Assembly (NCBI RefSeq): GCF_008014645.1
Contig: NZ_VOWY01000001.1
Span: forward strand, 1-64,000
DNA: 64,000 bases
Direction: 5' to 3'
Source of the DNA: Collinsella sp. BA40
GTDB taxonomy: Bacteria > Actinomycetota > Coriobacteriia > Coriobacteriales > Coriobacteriaceae
Below are positions 60,150 through 64,000 of the stretch, piece after piece; the stretch's first letter is position 1; each line of letters starts with the position of its first letter. The position numbers were made by a program, and so were the translations under genes. Below the pieces are notes generated by a model that was not told the origin of the DNA, made no database searches, and was given only the letters and a program-made list of their open reading frames with translations.

Positions 60150-61025
60150 TTGGAACACGTCCTTACCAACGGCGAGCTCACGGTTGCGCTGACGAGCGCC
60201 GGCGGCTCGTTTACCTCTCTGAGGGCGAACGGCCGCGAGTATCTCTGGCAGGGCGATCCTGCTGTATGGAGCGGTCAGGCGCCTATCTGCTTCCCCACCT
60301 GCGGTGGTCTGCGCGACGGCGCCGCGGTTACGGCCTCGGGCAAGCGAATCGAGCTGGCGCGCCATGGCTTCGCACGCAAGCAGGAGTTCGAGCTGATCGA
60401 CGCGCAGGATGCGACCTGCGCGTACCGACTTGCTAGCAAGCCCGAGCTGCTCGAGCAGTATCCGTTCCCGTTCGAGCTCGTGGCCCGCTATGCCATCGAG
60501 GGAAAGCGCCTGAACGTGTCCTACGAGGTCACCAATACCGGTAGCGAGGACATGCCCTTCTTCATCGGCGGCCATCCCGGTTTCGCCTGCCCGCTCGATG
60601 TGGGCGAGTCCTACAGCGATTACAAGCTGCGGTTCGAGGCCGATGAGGCCGACGAGCTGTGCTGCGCTGTGCCCGACACCGGCCTGATCGACGTGGAGGG
60701 TCGCGTGCCCAACCCCATGGTCGGGCGAGAGCTGCCGTTGACGCACGAGCTGTTCGACTTCGCCGAGACCATTTTCGACGTGCTGGAGAGCCGCGTGGTC
60801 GAGCTGGTGAAGAACGATGAGGAGAAGGGCGTACGCGTCCGGTTCGACGACATGCCGTATCTCATCGTGTGGGGCAAGACCGAGGGCGATTTCGTTGCCA
60901 TCGAGCCCTGGGGTGGTCTGTCGACTTGCTCCGATGAGGACGACGTGTTCGAGCATAAGCGCGGATGCCTCGTTGCCCATCCGGGCGAGACCGTGGAGCG
61001 CGGCTTTAGCATCGAGGTGCTGTAG
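60150..61025 (+). CDS. aldose 1-epimerase-like protein
   Basis: 291 residues from TTG 60150, chosen because AAGGAG is six bases upstream and LEHVLTNGELTVAL begins the fold; the frame is open to 60114. Galactose mutarotase superfamily: GHPGFACPLD carries a catalytic-type His, LARHGFAR another, and the C-terminal WGGLSTCSDEDD.. region closes the site. Members include hexose-6-phosphate epimerases; it may convert sugar anomers for the PTS pathway. Confidence 0.82.
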   Translation: MEHVLTNGELTVALTSAGGSFTSLRANGREYLWQGDPAVWSGQAPICFPTCGGLRDGAAVTASGKRIELARHGFARKQEFELIDAQDATCAYRLASKPELLEQYPFPFELVARYAIEGKRLNVSYEVTNTGSEDMPFFIGGHPGFACPLDVGESYSDYKLRFEADEADELCCAVPDTGLIDVEGRVPNPMVGRELPLTHELFDFAETIFDVLESRVVELVKNDEEKGVRVRFDDMPYLIVWGKTEGDFVAIEPWGGLSTCSDEDDVFEHKRGCLVAHPGETVERGFSIEVL

Positions 61026-61111
61026 CGCCGAACCATCGGGAAGAACTGCGGGTGACGGTACGCCGCATGCCCGCGTTATTGGGAGAACGATTCGACGAAA
61101 GGAATCGAACA

Positions 61112-62047
61112 ATGATTCTCACCGTTACCATGAACCCTGCCATCGATACCGCCTATCAGCTTGATAAGCTGGTCATCGACGACGTGAACCGCGTCTCGCC
61201 CAAGAAGACCGCGGGCGGTAAGGGTCTCAACGTTTCGCGCGTCCTCACGCAGCTGGGTGACGACGTCGTGGCAACCGGCCTGCTGGGCGGCCACATGGGC
61301 GCCTTCATGGGCGAGCTGATGGACGCCGACGGCATCAAGCACGACTTCACCCCCATCTCGGGCGAGACACGCATCTGCCTGAACATCCTGCATGAGGGCA
61401 ACCAGACCGAGCTGCTCGAGAGCGGCCCCGAGGTCTCTGCCGACGAGCTCGCCGCCTTTACCGCGAAGTTCGAGGAGCTGGTCAAGCAGGCCGATTGCGT
61501 GACCATCTCCGGCTCGCTGCCCAAGGGTGTTCCCGCCGAGTATTACGTCGAGCTGCTGGCCCTGGCTACGGATGCCGGCGTGCCGCTGCTGCTCGATACG
61601 TCGGGTGCCGCGCTCAATGCCGCGCTCGAGAGCTCGTATGAGCCCACGCTCGTGAAGCCCAACCTCACCGAGATCAACGCGCTGCTTGGTACGAGCTATA
61701 CGCCCGACCAGGTTGCCGATCTTGCGGCTGCGCTGCAGGCCGACGAGCGCTTCCAGGGTATTCCCTGGGTCGTCGTGTCCATGGGGTCCGCCGGCTCTTT
61801 CGGTTTCCATGACGGCAAGGTGTACCGCGCCGTCGTGCCGCCTATTCCCGCCGTCAACGCTACGGGTTCCGGTGACTCTACGATCGCCGGCTTCGCGCAT
61901 GCCATCGCTGCGGGCGCCGATCCCGTGACCGTTCTGAAGACCGGCAATACCTGCGGTAAGCTGAATGCCATGGACCCGCAGACCGGCCATCTCGTTATCG
62001 AGAAGTGGGACGAGGTCTACAACGCCATCGAGGTTACCGAGCTGTAG
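61112..62047 (+). CDS. PfkB-family hexose-phosphate kinase (tagatose-6-phosphate or fructose-1-phosphate kinase)
   Basis: 311 residues from ATG 61112. TVTMNPAIDTAY, KTAGGKGLNVSRVL and the C-terminal NATGSGDSTIAGF with the catalytic Asp mark the LacC/FruK subgroup. In this locus tagatose-6-phosphate is the expected substrate, giving the bisphosphate for the aldolase at 63385. Confidence 0.88.
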   Translation: MILTVTMNPAIDTAYQLDKLVIDDVNRVSPKKTAGGKGLNVSRVLTQLGDDVVATGLLGGHMGAFMGELMDADGIKHDFTPISGETRICLNILHEGNQTELLESGPEVSADELAAFTAKFEELVKQADCVTISGSLPKGVPAEYYVELLALATDAGVPLLLDTSGAALNAALESSYEPTLVKPNLTEINALLGTSYTPDQVADLAAALQADERFQGIPWVVVSMGSAGSFGFHDGKVYRAVVPPIPAVNATGSGDSTIAGFAHAIAAGADPVTVLKTGNTCGKLNAMDPQTGHLVIEKWDEVYNAIEVTEL

Positions 62048-62077
62048 GGCGGCTGCACGGCTTCGATAGATTGCAGG

Positions 62078-62113
62078 ACGGGTCGCATGCCTTGGGCATT
62101 CGGCCCGTTCTTT
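62078..62113. terminator. terminator between kinase and DeoR genes
   Basis: 14-base arms (62078-62091, 62095-62108) with one mismatch and one GU, then TCTTTC on the plus strand. It separates convergent genes. Confidence 0.65.
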
Positions 62114-62137
62114 CATCTGGAGAGCGAAGCCCGAAAC

Positions 62138-62941
62138 TCAGGCAAGCCGCAACTCGGGGACTGGGGAACCCTCGGGCAGGTTCTGGAGCGCATGGGAGAC
62201 GAACCCATGGGGGTCCGCGTCCATGATGATGGCGTCGGCATCCGAGGCGGCGGCGAAGCAGATCATGCAGTCCGAGTTTGCCTTGCTGGAGTCCATAAGC
62301 ACGACCGTGCGCGCGGCGGCGCCGATGATTGCCTGTTTGAGCTGGGCCATTTGCGGGTAATCGGTCATGAATCCCCGGTTAGGAACGAAGCCGCCCGGAC
62401 ATACGACGGCGAGATCGGCATGGAGTATCTCGAGGGACCTCAAGGCGAGCAGGCCGCTGAGGTAGCGATGGCCCTTGCGCAGCGCGCCGCCGAGTACGAT
62501 CACGTCGACGTTCGGAAGATTCTGGTCGATGTAGTCGGCGATGGTGATGTCGGCGGTAATGACTGTGATATCGGTGCGAGAATCGAGCATACGGACGAAT
62601 TCCAGGGTGGTCGTGCCGGAATCGACGATGATGGTGTCGCCATCGTGGACGAGCTCGACGGCGCGGTGTGCGATGGCTTGCTTCGCATCGGCGTTGAGGT
62701 TGATCCGCTTGTCTTGGACGGAGACCTTCAGCGCCTTGTGGAGCGAGACGGCGCCGCCATGGGTTCGTCGAAGCTTTCCGTCGGCTTCAAGGGCGTCGAG
62801 GTCGCCGCGGATGGTGACCACGGATACGCCGAAGGTTTCAGCGAGCTCGGTGACCTGGACCGAAGTGCTTCGATCGAGCATGGACATGATGGCGCTGCGG
62901 CGCTCTTCGGCAAACGCGCGACCATGTGCGGAGGTGGCCAT
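62138..62941 (-). CDS. DeoR-family transcriptional regulator
   Basis: 267 residues. HTH at about 12-65 (ERRSAIMSMLDRSTSVQVTELAETFGVSVVTIRGDLDALEADGKLRRTHGG), then the DeoR sensor domain with the sugar-phosphate motifs VDSGTTTLEF, LGGALRKGH and LMDSSKAN. It probably senses a phosphorylated intermediate and controls the kinase/aldolase part of the locus. Its promoter contains a 13-G tract (C tract on its strand). Confidence 0.92.
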   Translation of the reverse strand: MATSAHGRAFAEERRSAIMSMLDRSTSVQVTELAETFGVSVVTIRGDLDALEADGKLRRTHGGAVSLHKALKVSVQDKRINLNADAKQAIAHRAVELVHDGDTIIVDSGTTTLEFVRMLDSRTDITVITADITIADYIDQNLPNVDVIVLGGALRKGHRYLSGLLALRSLEILHADLAVVCPGGFVPNRGFMTDYPQMAQLKQAIIGAAARTVVLMDSSKANSDCMICFAAASDADAIIMDADPHGFVSHALQNLPEGSPVPELRLA

Positions 62942-62996
62942 GGGCTTTCCTTTCGAGATCAGATGCCGCGGGAGCAGGGAGCCGCAATGGCCGGAA

Positions 62997-63009
62997 GGGG
63001 GGGGGGGGG
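62997..63009. repeat. 13-base G homopolymer
   Basis: Thirteen consecutive G on the plus strand, 56 bases before the DeoR start codon. It is the only homopolymer of this length I noticed in the window. Confidence 0.8.
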
Positions 63010-63098
63010 ACGGCTCCGAACGGGAGGGGCGGTTCTTGGGATACGTCTACGCAAGACATCCCGACGCGCCCAATTGTAGCGGAACTATGGAGAAGGCA

Positions 63099-63175
63099 TT
63101 TTCATTTCTTTCTTTTTAGGAAAGAAAACAAGTTTCTTTTTACTTGCAATTTGAAAAAAGAAAACGAATTGCAAA
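63099..63175. promoter_or_regulatory. TTTC/AAAG-rich operator block
   Basis: Several TTTCTTT/AAAGAAA units in both orientations, plus the inverted repeat TTGCAATT (63144-63151) / AATTGCAA (63167-63174). DeoR-type regulators such as AgaR, LacR and IolR bind TTTC-repeat operators, so it fits the divergent DeoR gene. Confidence 0.55.
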
Positions 63176-63384
63176 GCTGGACGCGTGACGGAGTTCGAAA
63201 ACCGCGCGGCTCCACTTTCTTTTTCTTCGCTACCGCCGACGGCGAAACCATTGCGTTTGGCAGGGTCATCGGCGCACGTAAAACGGGTTTTTCGTACAAT
63301 ACGGGCATGGAACGCCGAACAGCAGGGTTCGGCACTATGGCGCGCGATAACCCACATGAAGCGCGCAGGAGGGAGCGATAGCTC

Positions 63385-64000
63385 ATGCTCGTAACCACCA
63401 AGGAGATGCTGCTCGACGCGCAGAAGAACCACTACGCCGTCGGCGCCTTCAACGTCGAGAACCTCGAGTTCGTCATGGCCGTCCTGGCTGCCGCCGAGGA
63501 GACCAAGTCCCCCGTCATCATGCAGACCACTTCCGGCACCATCAAGAAGACCGGCCTCGATTACTTCTACGGCATGGTCAAGGCTGCCGCCGAGCGCGCT
63601 TCCGTGCCCGTGGCCCTGCACCTCGATCACGGCGACGGCTACGATCGCTGCATGAAGGCCCTGCGCACCGGTTACACCTCCGTCATGATCGACGGCTCCC
63701 ACGAGTCCTTCGAGGACAACATCGCCCTCACCAAGTCCGTGGCCGACGCCGGCGCCTGCATGGGCGTGCCCGTCGAGGCCGAGCTCGGCAAGGTCGGCGG
63801 CAAGGAGGACGACGTCGAGGTCGAGGGCGAGTCCCCCTACACCGATCCGGTCGAGGCCAAGGAGTTCGTCGAGCGCACCGGCTGCACCTCCCTCGCCATC
63901 GGCGTGGGCACCGCTCACGGCGTGTACACCGAGGAGCCCCACATCGACCAGGACGTCGTGAAGGCCATCCGCGCCGCCGTCGACGTGCCGCTGGTCCTGC
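63385..64000 (+). CDS. class II fructose/tagatose-bisphosphate aldolase (3' end beyond window)
   Basis: Partial: 205 residues to the window edge; AGGAGGGAG precedes ATG 63385. Zinc and substrate motifs: GAFNVENLEFV, ALHLDHGD (metal His), SVMIDGSH, VPVEAELGKVGGKEDD and AIGVGTAHGVY. Cleaves the ketose bisphosphate to dihydroxyacetone phosphate and glyceraldehyde-3-phosphate. Could serve central glycolysis as well as tagatose; the sequence does not decide. Confidence 0.92.
   Translation, partial: MLVTTKEMLLDAQKNHYAVGAFNVENLEFVMAVLAAAEETKSPVIMQTTSGTIKKTGLDYFYGMVKAAAERASVPVALHLDHGDGYDRCMKALRTGYTSVMIDGSHESFEDNIALTKSVADAGACMGVPVEAELGKVGGKEDDVEVEGESPYTDPVEAKEFVERTGCTSLAIGVGTAHGVYTEEPHIDQDVVKAIRAAVDVPLVL

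Larger units (their letters stand above)
62942..63384. other. intergenic control region between DeoR gene and aldolase
   Basis: 443 bases without a gene. It has the G13 tract (62997-63009), a low-GC TTTC/AAAG-rich block at 63099-63175, a second TTTC cluster near 63218-63234, and a TACAAT (63295-63300) that may be the aldolase -10. Confidence 0.5.

Overview
The window is high-GC, densely coded and has short intergenic gaps. ATG, GTG and TTG starts are all used behind clear AGGAGG-type ribosome sites. The gene content fits an anaerobic, sugar-fermenting actinobacterium of the Coriobacteriia, close to Collinsella: pyruvate formate-lyase with its activase, Mn-type pyrophosphatase, mannose-family PTS, menaquinone methyltransferase, HypA/HypB, Tat, BceAB and sortase-type anchoring. 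This placement is inferred from families; no rRNA is present. One tRNA (Thr, CGT) is present. No insertion sequence, integrase, prophage or CRISPR array was seen.

Layout. 1-8.2 kb: htpG, 5-formyl-THF cyclo-ligase, and a pair of YhgE/Pip membrane proteins behind a perfect operator-like palindrome. 8.2-9.8 kb: a probable structured non-coding RNA on the minus strand with its own terminator, and a Nudix-Vsr fusion. 9.8-13.6 kb: an orphan BceAB-type ABC exporter with small membrane ORFs. 13.6-21.4 kb: pyruvate formate-lyase split into two separately transcribed polypeptides, an ArsB/NhaD-type permease, pflA, moaA and a moaC-mobB fusion. 21.5-28.2 kb: Mn-pyrophosphatase, a Ca/Na antiporter, nhaA, and a secreted wall-anchored C69 dipeptidase. 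28.2-34.4 kb: aminotransferase, menaquinone methyltransferase, TPR and STAS proteins, tatA-tatC, hypA-hypB. 34.6-43.2 kb: an archaeal-type topoisomerase I with a histone-like tail, a repeat-rich spacer, an AbiEi/nuclease-like gene, then tmk-holB-ricT-comF. 43.2-52.9 kb: a solute-binding lipoprotein with a long leader, hpf, degV, a dehydrogenase with a Cys/His metal-binding tail, isocitrate dehydrogenase, a SurA-like protein, a YhcH-family protein, a purine nucleoside phosphorylase and the tRNA.

52.9-64 kb is one catabolic locus for an amino sugar, most likely N-acetylgalactosamine: PTS EIIA-YajC-EIIB-EIIC-EIID, a GntR/UTRA regulator, the AgaS-type isomerase/deaminase, NagA deacetylase, an aldose-epimerase-like protein, a PfkB sugar-phosphate kinase, a DeoR regulator and a class II aldolase cut by the window end. 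Together they import and phosphorylate the sugar, deacetylate, deaminate and isomerise it, phosphorylate again, and split it to trioses. Two copies of the palindrome TGGTTACAACCA, one before the PTS operon and one before agaS, are the likely GntR operators. A TTTC-rich block and a 13-G tract lie between the DeoR gene and the aldolase.

The best candidates for something new are the split pyruvate formate-lyase (catalytic chain lacking the glycyl-radical domain, radical domain as an 83-residue protein under its own promoter), the structured RNA at 8316-8650, the Nudix-Vsr fusion, the metal-tailed dehydrogenase, and the 20-bp repeat array before the AbiEi/nuclease-like gene.
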